From: Sporisorium sorghi
Taxonomy: Eukaryota > Basidiomycota > Ustilaginomycetes > Ustilaginales > Ustilaginaceae
Reading direction: 5' to 3'
DNA: 64,000 nucleotides
Assembly (NCBI GenBank): GCA_023212695.1
Contig: JALCCG010000012.1
Location: 62,001-126,000, forward strand
In this document: in pieces, positions 26,681 through 35,700 of the stretch
Layout of the letters: the number at the start of each line of letters is the position of its first letter
Position numbering within the stretch: the first letter of the stretch is position 1
Translations under genes and position numbers: made by a program
The notes under the pieces: generated by a model
The model's input: only the letters and a program-made list of their open reading frames with translations
Databases searched by the model: none
Told to the model about the DNA's origin: nothing

Positions 26681-26730
26681 TTACATGACCATGAATGGTA
26701 AGCCGTTAGGATCATGGTTCAATTCATGCA

Positions 26731-27462
26731 CTATGACGATTTCTCAGCCTTCACAATTAGAAAATGAGGATTAGCCATAAGGCGATCATACCATTTGCCA
26801 TACCATTCCCTCGCTTCCGGGTGATCCTTATACACGGGACTCGGCTGCGGCTCGACGATTTGTTTTATTCCAAACCTGGAGGAGGTAGCGTTTATAATTT
26901 CCTGCATGGGTCTTCTATAGAAAGTGACCTCTACAGGGCCGGATTCCTGCTTGTTCCAAACCTCTGACAGTAATTCATGGGCAAAGTAATCCGGACGATT
27001 AAAATGTTGAAAGTCCATGAAGGGGTGATGGACGGAGAAAATCAAAGTCCCTCCTGGCTTTAACACACGCTCAAATTCACGAAATGTCGGTGCCCAATCG
27101 TCGATATAGTGAAGCGTCAATGAACTGACAATAAGATCAAAGGTTTCAAACTCAAACGGCAGTGCTTCTGTTAGATCGCACGTCAATACCGTCGCTTGAT
27201 CACCGACACGCCTTTTGCAGGCTTCGACCATGGCCGGGCTCAGATCAATCGCAGTCACCCTGGCCCCTTGCTGGAGCATATGCTCCGTATACCAGCCTGC
27301 TGCACATCCCGCATCAAGAACCGTCATCTGACTCATGTCCCCCGGCAGCAGCTCAATCATCGCGGGCCGCTCATAATATGCATTATGCCCACTCTGCTTA
27401 TCGACATGTCTCTCGTAATCTCCTGCCAGCTTCTCGTACGCCTGCATAACCTTCTCCTTCAT
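26731..27462 (-). CDS. Class I SAM-dependent methyltransferase
   Basis: A 243-aa protein with motif I VLDAGCAAGWYTEHM, motif II acidic end AIDLSPAMVEA, and motif IV/V CDLTEALPFEFETFDLIVSS followed by RVLKPGG. This is a typical Methyltransf_11/25-type fold. The ATG at 27462 has AGGAGGGG 9 nt upstream; the open frame reaches back to 27585, but that part looks non-coding. Substrate unknown. It is flanked by a decayed GyrI-like remnant downstream and a terminator upstream, so it is probably monocistronic. Confidence 0.88.
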   Translation of the reverse strand: MKEKVMQAYEKLAGDYERHVDKQSGHNAYYERPAMIELLPGDMSQMTVLDAGCAAGWYTEHMLQQGARVTAIDLSPAMVEACKRRVGDQATVLTCDLTEALPFEFETFDLIVSSLTLHYIDDWAPTFREFERVLKPGGTLIFSVHHPFMDFQHFNRPDYFAHELLSEVWNKQESGPVEVTFYRRPMQEIINATSSRFGIKQIVEPQPSPVYKDHPEAREWYGKWYDRLMANPHFLIVKAEKSS

Positions 27463-27589
27463 GGTTCTGAACCCCTCCTCGAAATTTTGGGCACGTCCAT
27501 TCGGTGATTCGTTTACCAAGAGATAACCAACCTGCGTACACACATGCTCTCTTCTTTTTGATAGAGCGACAGATTGGGTATACAAACAG

Positions 27590-27616
27590 AGAAACCGCGA
27601 ATTCTACGCGGTTCCT
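27590..27616 (-). terminator. Terminator after the hypothetical gene at 27632
   Basis: GAAACCGCG / CGCGGTTCC (27590-27616) with a T-rich minus-strand tail. It shares the stem core of the terminator at 26483-26514. Confidence 0.7.
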
Positions 27617-27631
27617 ATGCACTTTCTTCAG

Positions 27632-28084
27632 CTAGTTGAACAGGTCTTCAATGATGGAACGATCGAATGGGCTTGCGATCTTATAGGTCCAGGAATATCT
27701 TTTATGCTGGGTGCCTTGATTAAGGTCGATCCGCATATTATCAGGTTCCGTATACATTATAGTAAGGAGAGTGTGTTCGTAATTAATCCTGATATAGTAA
27801 TACGTACCTATCGTGTAATTCTCTGTTCTTATTAATTTCACTTCGGAAAAATTGTTCATGATGCGAACAATCATGTCAGGATCCGTAATTTCCACCCTCT
27901 GGATGTCATCCCAGCGGTCACCGAATTTCCCAATACTGATATCCCTGATCTTCTGGGTATCGCTGTACCGGTCAGGCACCAGCTCCCGAAAAGAAGTTAC
28001 CGATTGAAGTGCTGAGTAGAGAACCCCCGATAAAATAATCAGAGCAACAACCATAATAAAAATACGCCAAGATTTGTCACTCAT
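27632..28084 (-). CDS. Membrane-anchored hypothetical protein
   Basis: A 150-aa protein with one N-terminal membrane helix (about 8-26) and an extracytoplasmic domain of about 120 residues that I do not recognise. The ATG at 28084 has AGGGG 7 nt upstream. The segments IGKFGDRWDDIQRVEITD and TYYYIRINYEH suggest a mixed alpha/beta fold. It is transcribed alone. No function can be assigned. Confidence 0.65.
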   Translation of the reverse strand: MSDKSWRIFIMVVALIILSGVLYSALQSVTSFRELVPDRYSDTQKIRDISIGKFGDRWDDIQRVEITDPDMIVRIMNNFSEVKLIRTENYTIGTYYYIRINYEHTLLTIMYTEPDNMRIDLNQGTQHKRYSWTYKIASPFDRSIIEDLFN

Positions 28085-28264
28085 CACGAGCCCCTGCTGA
28101 ATGGCTCAGCCATTGTGGTCTGTCACTTAATCTATCCCTCATGTCTCCCTCCATGATACGGATCATTTGTTTCCATCATTGTATCATAATCCAGGAGCAG
28201 GAACGCCCATAATTGTTAAGGTATGTAAAATGAAGCAATCATGCGCCGATGTTCATGAAGCTTA

Positions 28265-29875
28265 CTACCATCCTGCAACAAAACCATCCGTTCGGGCGTC
28301 GCTTCCTCCGCAAAGAACACCGGTTTTCTCGTCTCGCCAGATGATTTGTCCTCTGCCAAAAGAACTGAAATCAGCAGCGACCTGCACCTCATGCCCCATC
28401 CGCTCAAGCCTTCTAGCCATATGGATCGGAAAATGCGGCTCAACCATGACGGTCTTCCCCTTCACCCACTGCCATCTCGGAGCATCCAATGCCGCCTGCG
28501 GATGGAGCCCGTAATCAATCAAGTTCATGGCAACCTGCACATGTCCCTGGGGCTGCATATAACCACCCATGACCCCAAATGCTCCAATGGCTTGGCTGTT
28601 CTTCGTAAGAAACCCCGGGATGATGGTATGATACGTACGTTTGCCCGGCTCCAGCCGGTTTGCGTGGGTATCATCCAGAGAGAACTCCAGTCCCCGGTTC
28701 TGCAATGAAATTCCGGTTCCAGGGACAACCAAGCCTGAACCGAACCCTGTATAATTGCTCTGAATGAAGGAAACCATGTTTCCCTCTCCATCCGCAGTCG
28801 CCAAATAGACGGTTCCACTGCCTCGGGGTTCCCCGGCTTCCGGCCATAAGGCCTCGCTGCCAATCAGCCTGCGGCGCTGTTCTGCGTATTCCTCGGTGAG
28901 AAATGCATATGGATCGCAGGACATCCTGGATGGATCCGTAATGTAGCGGCTGCCGTCAGCAAACGCCAGCTTCATCGCTTCGATCTGCCGATGATAGGCT
29001 TCAGGCGATTCCTGGGAACTAGCGGGATAGCCTTTCAACATGTTTAAAGCGATAAGTGCAATAAGTCCTTGGCCGTTCGGGGGAATCTCCCACACATCGT
29101 AGCCGCGATAGGATACCGATATCGGCTCCACCCACTCCGGTCTATATCCAGCCAGGTCTTCCTTTGTCAGAAAGCCGCCGGAACGTAAGATGCACTCGCT
29201 GATCGTATCAGCCAGCACGCCCCGATAGAACTCCTCTGCTTCTGACGAGCCGATGAGACGCAGGGTGTTGGCATGGTCAGGCGAACGCCATACTTCTCCT
29301 GCCTCAGGCGCTCTTCCATTCGGAGCAAACAAGTCAAACCAAGGTTTAAATTCCGTACCAGTTAATGCGGTGCTGTACCGCCGAAAAGCGGAATTCCAGT
29401 TTCCGGCTGCCGTCGGCGATACCGGATACCCTTCCTCCGCATAGCGGATAGCTGGCTCCAGCGTCTCGGACAGCGGCAGCCTGCCGAATGTGCGGGAAAG
29501 CTCTGCCCAGGCTGCAGGCGCGCCCGGAACCGTGACAGGAATCGCCCCATAGCGCGGCATTTCGGTATGTCCAAGCGCCTTCACGGCATCAATCGAAATC
29601 CCGGCAGGCGATGGACCGCTGCCATTCAAACCGTGCAGCTTGCCTTCCGTCCATACTAGGGCGAAGGCGTCTCCGCCAATCCCGTTCGAGCATGGCTCAA
29701 CGACCGTTAAGGCTGCCGCGGTTGCAATAGCTGCGTCAATGGCATTGCCGCCGCGCTTAAGAATGTCAAGCCCCGCGCCGGCGGCGAGCGGCTGTGAAGT
29801 AGCGACCATGCCCCGGTTAGCATACACGGGCAGGCGATAGGTGGGATAGGGATGGTACAACGGATCAAAGGACAT
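28265..29875 (-). CDS. Gamma-glutamyltransferase family protein (cytoplasmic, YwrD-like)
   Basis: A 536-aa Ntn-hydrolase of the Ggt family. The autoprocessing and nucleophile Thr is T355 in RGSGTVYLATADGEGN, and the block GGNAIDAAIATAAALTVVEP is the usual N-terminal signature. There is no signal peptide, so it resembles the cytoplasmic YwrD type rather than exported Ggt. Family enzymes move or hydrolyse gamma-glutamyl groups from glutathione-like thiols; the real substrate is unclear because these bacteria use bacillithiol. GGAGG lies 11 nt before the ATG. No terminator was seen at its 3' end. Confidence 0.88.
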   Translation of the reverse strand: MSFDPLYHPYPTYRLPVYANRGMVATSQPLAAGAGLDILKRGGNAIDAAIATAAALTVVEPCSNGIGGDAFALVWTEGKLHGLNGSGPSPAGISIDAVKALGHTEMPRYGAIPVTVPGAPAAWAELSRTFGRLPLSETLEPAIRYAEEGYPVSPTAAGNWNSAFRRYSTALTGTEFKPWFDLFAPNGRAPEAGEVWRSPDHANTLRLIGSSEAEEFYRGVLADTISECILRSGGFLTKEDLAGYRPEWVEPISVSYRGYDVWEIPPNGQGLIALIALNMLKGYPASSQESPEAYHRQIEAMKLAFADGSRYITDPSRMSCDPYAFLTEEYAEQRRRLIGSEALWPEAGEPRGSGTVYLATADGEGNMVSFIQSNYTGFGSGLVVPGTGISLQNRGLEFSLDDTHANRLEPGKRTYHTIIPGFLTKNSQAIGAFGVMGGYMQPQGHVQVAMNLIDYGLHPQAALDAPRWQWVKGKTVMVEPHFPIHMARRLERMGHEVQVAADFSSFGRGQIIWRDEKTGVLCGGSDARTDGFVAGW

Positions 29876-29980
29876 TCGCGCGTCAGCCTCCTGTTTTCCA
29901 TCTTTTTGCCGGATAATTTATCATCTCTGTGTAACGCTGTCAATCTTATTTTTAGGATTGATAGGCAAGGCGCCCCATTC

Positions 29981-31120
29981 TTAGGGCTGGTTATACATGT
30001 TGACGCGAGTCCCATCTATGATGAGTCCGCTGCTATCCACTACGATTTCCTGCTGATCAAACAACCCTTCGCTGACGGCCGTTGTATGGTCATTGGAATC
30101 AGAGATCTGAATCGGCGTACGTACAGCATAATAAGTATTTCCGAGAGGGCCCTGCGATTCGTTTAGGGTGAATACATAAGCGCCTTCGCTATCTTTATGC
30201 ACTGCTTGATTCGGTATGAGGAACTGATCCGTACTCGTTGTCGTTAAATTCACGTTCACTTGTTCCCCTCCGGTTAACCCCTCTTCTTCAAGCTTAATCC
30301 ACATTCGAGACATCCTACTGGTTGAATTCTCAGCAGCATCGTCAGTATTTGCAAGTGGTGAGTTGATTCCCTCCGCTATCCTTTCTATCTCGCCTGTAAT
30401 CCTTCTCTCTTCCTTATCATCCAACATGATATGATCCAGAACATCACCGACGTCAAACATGGAAGCGATTTGCAACGGGATCGACAGTTCGAGCCCATAT
30501 CCTTTTGCCAGGTTGGTCATTGTTATATCGGGTGCTCCGGTGGAATCTAAACCATCCATTGCACCGACTTCTACAACAATGCCATCAAACGGAGCCTCCA
30601 TCTGCTGATTGACGGAAAGGGTATGCTTAAGGTTCTCGATATGCTGCTCTTGCGCTGCTATATCGATCTTTGCTGTTTCGAACGCGGTAGAGGCGCTAAT
30701 ACGAAGAGCTTCATCTTCCTCCTGCATCGCATGCATGATATTGTATTCAAGCAGTTCGATAGACAGTTCCAGCTTCTTCAAAGCGGACTGCTCCACAGCA
30801 AGCTGCTGCTTAACCTCACTGCCGTCATATTGCACAAGAATCTGGCCTTTGCGCACGGTTTCCCCTTTTGTAACAAGCACCTTCTCGACTTTCCAACCGG
30901 ACGGGTTTACGAGTTCTCTCACCTCCTTCGGATGTACCGTTGATCGGCTGTTATAAGAATGATCCAGCGAACCCTTGGTTATCACCGCAGTCACTACATG
31001 AGGAAGCGTTAAGTTCTGTATGCTGTTACCCGCAAAAGTAAGCACAAGCAGTAGACCTGTAAACAAACCGGCAATCAGGCTGAGTTTGCGTTTTCTCGCT
31101 TGGGTCGTTCCTTTTTCCAA
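29981..31120 (-). CDS. HlyD-like membrane-fusion/efflux adaptor protein
   Basis: A 379-aa protein with one N-terminal membrane helix (about 14-32) and the HlyD/MacA plan: a lipoyl-like half (NPSGWKVEKVLVTKGETVRKGQILVQY), a long coiled coil (about 108-170), the second lipoyl half (MEAPFDGIVVEVGAMDG) and beta-barrel domains. Such adaptors usually work with exporters. Here it is the last gene of a sugar-importer operon, starting 24 nt after the second permease gene, with no exporter in the neighbourhood. It might shape the wall-side path to the importer or bind a polysaccharide; this is speculation. Confidence 0.82.
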   Translation of the reverse strand: MEKGTTQARKRKLSLIAGLFTGLLLVLTFAGNSIQNLTLPHVVTAVITKGSLDHSYNSRSTVHPKEVRELVNPSGWKVEKVLVTKGETVRKGQILVQYDGSEVKQQLAVEQSALKKLELSIELLEYNIMHAMQEEDEALRISASTAFETAKIDIAAQEQHIENLKHTLSVNQQMEAPFDGIVVEVGAMDGLDSTGAPDITMTNLAKGYGLELSIPLQIASMFDVGDVLDHIMLDDKEERRITGEIERIAEGINSPLANTDDAAENSTSRMSRMWIKLEEEGLTGGEQVNVNLTTTSTDQFLIPNQAVHKDSEGAYVFTLNESQGPLGNTYYAVRTPIQISDSNDHTTAVSEGLFDQQEIVVDSSGLIIDGTRVNMYNQP

Positions 31121-31144
31121 TATGAATCACTCCTACCACTTAAA

Positions 31145-32023
31145 CTAACCTTTGATGCCAGACAATTGAACGCCTTCAATAAAATAGGACTCCGCATGCA
31201 GGAATAGCAGAATCACGGGGGCCATGTACAATGCCGATGCCGCAAATCCGATGCCAAGCGCCTCTTTATTAATCTGTGCAAGATATAGCGACAGCGGCTG
31301 TTTATAAGCATCTTGCAGAAAAATAAGCGGCTGTTCGATCATATTCCAGTAATCCACAAATAATAGAACCAGCAGCGCTGCCAGTCCAGGCCTCGCAAGT
31401 GGCAGAATGATCCGCCAAAAGATGACCCATTGTCCCGCTCCGTCCATCATGGCAGCCTCGGAATAAGCTCCCGGGATATGCGCCATAAATTGCCTCATCA
31501 TAAAGACAGCAAACGCTCCAAAGATGCCCGGCAATATGATCGCAGAAGTATGATTCATCAGCCCCAGCTTGTCTATAACCATATAATTTGGAACCAAAGT
31601 CACCTGAAACGGCATGAGCATCGTCATCAGATAGATCATGAACAGCTTGTCCCTGCCAGGAAATCGGAGCCTGGCAAAGGCATATGCGGCAAGTGAGCCG
31701 ACCATTGTCTGTCCGACCACGATCGGTACCACCAAGCCGACAGAATTCCAGAACATGTTCAGAAACTTCGCAGATAAGATCAGTACTTCGGCATACTGGC
31801 CGAGAGAGATCCAATCCGGAACGATTTTCAGATTGATGAATCGATCTCTGCCGCCTTGGCCAACGTCAATCATCTGACCGATCAGGTCGTAATTCCGCCC
31901 GATTTCTTGCTCCGTCATCAGGGAGTTTGTCAAGGTAAGCAGGATTGGCACAAGCATCAGGATGGCTGTCCCACCGAGCAGCAGCGTCAGCAGCAGCTTG
32001 GACATCCACTGTATTTTATTCAT
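31145..32023 (-). CDS. Sugar ABC transporter permease (MalG/CUT1 type)
   Basis: A 292-aa inner-membrane permease with six helices and the EAA loop EAAMMDGAGQWVIFWRIILP, as in CUT1-family MalG-like subunits. It starts 15 nt after the MalF-like gene. An unusual periplasmic stretch near the start (about 35-75; RNYDLIGQMIDVGQGGRD) is longer than in MalG and may make contact with a partner. No ATPase gene is nearby; MsmX-type shared ATPases supply energy in this group. Confidence 0.9.
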   Translation of the reverse strand: MNKIQWMSKLLLTLLLGGTAILMLVPILLTLTNSLMTEQEIGRNYDLIGQMIDVGQGGRDRFINLKIVPDWISLGQYAEVLILSAKFLNMFWNSVGLVVPIVVGQTMVGSLAAYAFARLRFPGRDKLFMIYLMTMLMPFQVTLVPNYMVIDKLGLMNHTSAIILPGIFGAFAVFMMRQFMAHIPGAYSEAAMMDGAGQWVIFWRIILPLARPGLAALLVLLFVDYWNMIEQPLIFLQDAYKQPLSLYLAQINKEALGIGFAASALYMAPVILLFLHAESYFIEGVQLSGIKG

Positions 32024-32038
32024 GATGATCCTCCCCGC

Positions 32039-32920
32039 TCAACCCAAATTATCGCGAAATCGTCGTTCTATGCTAAGCAGCCCTGTTACCAGAATCACGA
32101 TGCAAGCAACCATAACAGTAGCAGCAGTTGTCAGCTTCTGAATATCCAGAGAGAAGAACATGTTGTTCATGTAATGCTGCATCATATAGATGCGATCATA
32201 TGGATATTCACCTGCAAGCAGATAAATCTCTCGAAAGACTTTAAAAGAATTGATGATTGAGATAAGAACAACGAAAAACATCGTTGGCGTCAAATAGATA
32301 AGCGTAATATGGAACAATTGACGTAATTTTCCCGCACCTTCGATTTGCGCCGTCTCGTAGTAATCTTTGGGAATGGCTTGGAGTCCTGCCAAGAATAAAA
32401 TCATGTTATAGCCGATATTTTTCCATACATACATCAGGACAATGATGCTCATAGCCCCATCCGATTGCATCCAATCGATCCGTTCTTTATGGAAATGATG
32501 CAGCCAGGCATTCAGCGTCCCATTCCAGTCGAAGAAAATTTGCCAGAACATGACGATGGAGGCGACCGGTACAACCAAGGGCAGGATAAACGAACTGCGG
32601 AGCCAATTGCGCAAGTACAGGGACTTATTCAACAGCAAAGCCAGAACCAGTGAGGACATGATGAGCAGCGGGACGCCAACGCCGGTAAAGAGCAGCGTAT
32701 TCATGGAGGCTTTGCGAAAAGAAAGGCTTCCCGTTACCTCCTTATAATTATCGAGTCCAACAAAAGCACCGCCGTGCGTTCCATCCGTAAAGGATTCATA
32801 GATGCCCATCAGGAACGGAAGGAGATAGAAAATCGCGAAGCCGATCAGGCTTGGAGCCAGGAACCCGATCGCCTTGAAACCATCGCTCCGCAGCAGCGTT
32901 CGTACCGTTTTCTTATTCAT
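32039..32920 (-). CDS. Sugar ABC transporter permease (MalF/CUT1 type)
   Basis: A 293-aa permease with six helices and the EAA loop ETAQIEGAGKLRQLFHITL. It overlaps the binding-protein gene by 8 nt, showing translational coupling. With the MalG-like subunit it forms the membrane channel of a CUT1 importer, probably for an oligosaccharide; the sugar cannot be named. Confidence 0.9.
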   Translation of the reverse strand: MNKKTVRTLLRSDGFKAIGFLAPSLIGFAIFYLLPFLMGIYESFTDGTHGGAFVGLDNYKEVTGSLSFRKASMNTLLFTGVGVPLLIMSSLVLALLLNKSLYLRNWLRSSFILPLVVPVASIVMFWQIFFDWNGTLNAWLHHFHKERIDWMQSDGAMSIIVLMYVWKNIGYNMILFLAGLQAIPKDYYETAQIEGAGKLRQLFHITLIYLTPTMFFVVLISIINSFKVFREIYLLAGEYPYDRIYMMQHYMNNMFFSLDIQKLTTAATVMVACIVILVTGLLSIERRFRDNLG

Positions 32921-34304
32921 TCAAATACGTAGTCACTTTATTCTGAATAAGTCTGGCAACATCATCGGCTGATTTCTGACCGGTGAAGTAGGCAACGGCA
33001 TCCTGAATGATGATATCGCGTACTTTATCCGACTTGAAATCCACTTGGTGGATGGCACCGTTAACAAAGCTCTCCAGTCGATCGAGCATAGCTCCGTCAA
33101 CTTCAAAGATTTCTCCTTGCAAAGGCCCTTCCTTGTATGCCTGCACCTTTCCTTGTTCCTTCAACTGGCTGATCCGTTGGGTGAATGCTTTTTTGTTAAT
33201 CGGAAAACCTGCCGCCTCCAGTGGTGTCTGTGTTGGCTCCGACATCATGAATTTGATGAAATCCCATGCCTCCGCTTGCACCTTGGAGTTCGCGTTGATA
33301 GCAACATCCCGATAGGTTCGGAAATAACCTCCCGCCGGCATATCCGAGGCATGCGGTTTGATGAACAGTTTCATGTTTTCGCCATATTCCCGTAAGGTTA
33401 CGAGGTAGTCCCACGGTGAATTGATTTGGATGTTTCTAAAATAAGATTTGCTGCGAAAGTCTGTATTCACAATCCTGTCATCAAACATCGTCTTGACCTG
33501 ATCCATAAGCGATGTAAAAGCGTCGTCCTCAAAATGAGCTTCACCGGTAGCCCGGTTTATGTATAAGGAGTAGTTATCCAATATCATATCGGCGAGCAAA
33601 TATTCAGGGCCCTCATACACCAATGCCGTTGAAAAACCGTTTGTTTTTGCAGCCACCAGCTGATTCGCGGTTTCCGTAAACTCTTCCCATGACCATGTCT
33701 TGTCGTCTACCTTTATGCCGGATTCGGCTATCGCTTCCTCGTCGCCAGCAAAACCCATTAAAAAATACGCAAGCGGCATGCTGTAAAGTCCGTCCCCTAT
33801 CCGGGTGGCATCGAGGATATTCATAAAGTATTCTTCCTTCTTGAAGGTTGGATCTTGATCCAACATCGTACCAAGATCCGCCAGCAGCTTATTCTTCACG
33901 TAACTGTCCGTAGGCAGCATATCCATTTGGATTAAATCGGGGCCTTTCCCGGCCAGCATCGCCGTATTGGTCGCTGTAACATATTTCTCCATCTCAGCTT
34001 CCAAATGGGCATCATCGATTTGCACATATTCCAGTTTAATTTCAATATTCGGATGAAGTTTCTCATATTTCTTCTTAGCAGCTTGAAACCGTTCATCCGG
34101 AAAAAAAGTCGAGAACACAATGGTCTTCTTGCCTCCTGTATCGGAATCCTCCTCTTCTCCGGCACCTGGCACAGTCTCTTTCGATTCCTTTGATGTTTTA
34201 CTTCCGATACTTGTCCCGCCATGGCTTGAACCGCCGTTTCCGCATGCTGCTAATGTGAAAACAATCATGCAGCATACCGTCAACCATAATCCAAATTGTT
34301 TCAT
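32913..34304 (-). CDS. Extracellular sugar-binding lipoprotein (ABC importer)
   Basis: A 463-aa lipoprotein: signal peptide with lipobox LAAC (C21), a Gly/Ser/Glu-rich tether (about 22-52), then a family-1 type solute-binding domain with TIVFSTFFPDERF and WDFIKFMMSEPTQTPLEAAGFP. It is the first gene of the operon, upstream of two permeases and the HlyD-like adaptor. The ligand is unknown. A terminator lies upstream at 34486-34510, so the promoter must be in 34305-34486. Confidence 0.9.
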   Translation of the reverse strand: MKQFGLWLTVCCMIVFTLAACGNGGSSHGGTSIGSKTSKESKETVPGAGEEEDSDTGGKKTIVFSTFFPDERFQAAKKKYEKLHPNIEIKLEYVQIDDAHLEAEMEKYVTATNTAMLAGKGPDLIQMDMLPTDSYVKNKLLADLGTMLDQDPTFKKEEYFMNILDATRIGDGLYSMPLAYFLMGFAGDEEAIAESGIKVDDKTWSWEEFTETANQLVAAKTNGFSTALVYEGPEYLLADMILDNYSLYINRATGEAHFEDDAFTSLMDQVKTMFDDRIVNTDFRSKSYFRNIQINSPWDYLVTLREYGENMKLFIKPHASDMPAGGYFRTYRDVAINANSKVQAEAWDFIKFMMSEPTQTPLEAAGFPINKKAFTQRISQLKEQGKVQAYKEGPLQGEIFEVDGAMLDRLESFVNGAIHQVDFKSDKVRDIIIQDAVAYFTGQKSADDVARLIQNKVTTYLNE

Positions 34305-34485
34305 CTTCTCAACTCTCCCTCTTCATTCAATAAATCGAAACCATCTTTGTCCTAAGGTACTGACCGCTCCTCCACTCCACAAATGGCATACCCAATCCCC
34401 AATCCTTCGGACTCCTATCAATATAGGACGATCATGTCGCCAAAACTTCATCTACTTGTAAACAATTTGTCAACGAAAAAAAGCG

Positions 34486-34510
34486 AAAAACCGAACGATA
34501 TCGTTCGGTC
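34486..34510 (-). terminator. Terminator between the kinase operon and the sugar-importer operon
   Basis: ACCGAACGAT / ATCGTTCGGT (34490-34509), a perfect palindrome, with TTTTT on the minus strand. It ends the regulator-kinase-lipoprotein operon before the importer operon begins. Confidence 0.78.
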
Positions 34511-34557
34511 TTCCGCAGCATGGAGAAGATGCTATTACATTCGTATCCGTCTTTGCC

Positions 34558-35700
34558 TTACTCGAATTCTATTATAAAAGGACGAAGATCCATAGGTTCT
34601 GCCTCCTTGACCACTCGTGGTTTCACATAGGTCTTCCGGCCATTCACAAGAAGACGGTTATGTTCTGGACTCCAGTACATGTCCGACGGGATGATCCCAT
34701 GATAAATGGGTTCAGCGTGCAGGATGTTTTTACCCTGAAGCTTGCCTGCATAAATCGTATCCTTTCCGTTCAGGGAATAGGCAATATACTTGCGATCCTG
34801 GGAGAACTCGAAACTGTCTACTTTCTCTAACAGGATGGACAGCTCCTGATTTCTGCGATCATATTCGTACAGCGTTCCTTCCATTCCCAGGAATACAAAT
34901 TGATCATGATTCAGCCAGTCGATCTGATCACTTCCTATTTCATGCTCATACTGAAGCTCAATCACGCTTCCATTGATTGTCCCCATCGCAACGATGCGCC
35001 CATTGCTGGACTGATCCAGCACAATGAGCATCATCCGGCCATCATCCGAAATCTTGGCTTTAATTGGAACTCCTGCCATATCAAACCCTTTCAATCGATA
35101 AACCTTGGCCTTCTCGGCTTGTGTATCATAAACGCCGATGCTCGCCAGCCTTCTACCTTCTTCCATGACGAGATAACTCACGTATTGGCTATTAACAGAC
35201 CAGGTGGGTTGTTCAAACAATAGCTGCTGCGTAGAATCCGTCGTAGCTTCCACCATCTCTTCTTCGCCACTCGGATACGTAATCAGCTTCAACGAAGCAC
35301 CTTCAGCTGATTTGGCTATCCCTGAAATGGTCTTGCCATCCGGAGATAAATGGTGATACCTCGCATTGTTGCCCACGGCTTGAAGCGTTTCGACACTTTC
35401 ATACGGGGCGGAGAGACGCTGCAACTGCAGACTTAAGCCCTCTGACGGACTAGCCTCCTCAAAGAGACCGATCACAGACTCCGGTGTTGCCCAGCCGAGC
35501 AGTTCACCTTGATTTGTGATGGAATTGGGAAGACGGTATATCGTCTTCACCTGAAATGGTCGCCTCCCTTCGTCTACCGTATGATTCTCTTCCTTGCTCG
35601 GTATAATGATGGTCTCCGATCTCGGTCCATTCGCACAGCCGGTCAAGAGCAGGATGGCGAGAGTCACACACCATAACCCGGTTCGATTGTATGTCATCAT
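34558..35700 (-). CDS. Lipoprotein with beta-propeller-like repeats
   Basis: A 380-aa lipoprotein with lipobox LTGC (C22). The rest shows repeated SPDGKTISGIA-, SDDGRMMLIVL- and SQDRKYIAYSL-type segments of TolB/WD40-like propellers. Its start overlaps the kinase stop (ATGA), so it belongs to that operon. It is likely exported and tethered outside the membrane and may act as a sensory partner of the kinase, by analogy with other accessory lipoproteins. Its function is not known. Confidence 0.78.
   Translation of the reverse strand: MMTYNRTGLWCVTLAILLLTGCANGPRSETIIIPSKEENHTVDEGRRPFQVKTIYRLPNSITNQGELLGWATPESVIGLFEEASPSEGLSLQLQRLSAPYESVETLQAVGNNARYHHLSPDGKTISGIAKSAEGASLKLITYPSGEEEMVEATTDSTQQLLFEQPTWSVNSQYVSYLVMEEGRRLASIGVYDTQAEKAKVYRLKGFDMAGVPIKAKISDDGRMMLIVLDQSSNGRIVAMGTINGSVIELQYEHEIGSDQIDWLNHDQFVFLGMEGTLYEYDRRNQELSILLEKVDSFEFSQDRKYIAYSLNGKDTIYAGKLQGKNILHAEPIYHGIIPSDMYWSPEHNRLLVNGRKTYVKPRVVKEAEPMDLRPFIIEFE

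Noticed and set aside
28153..28189. Inverted repeat ATGATAC/GTATCAT with a 21-nt loop
   Set aside because: Short arms and a long loop with no link to a promoter or terminator; could be chance.
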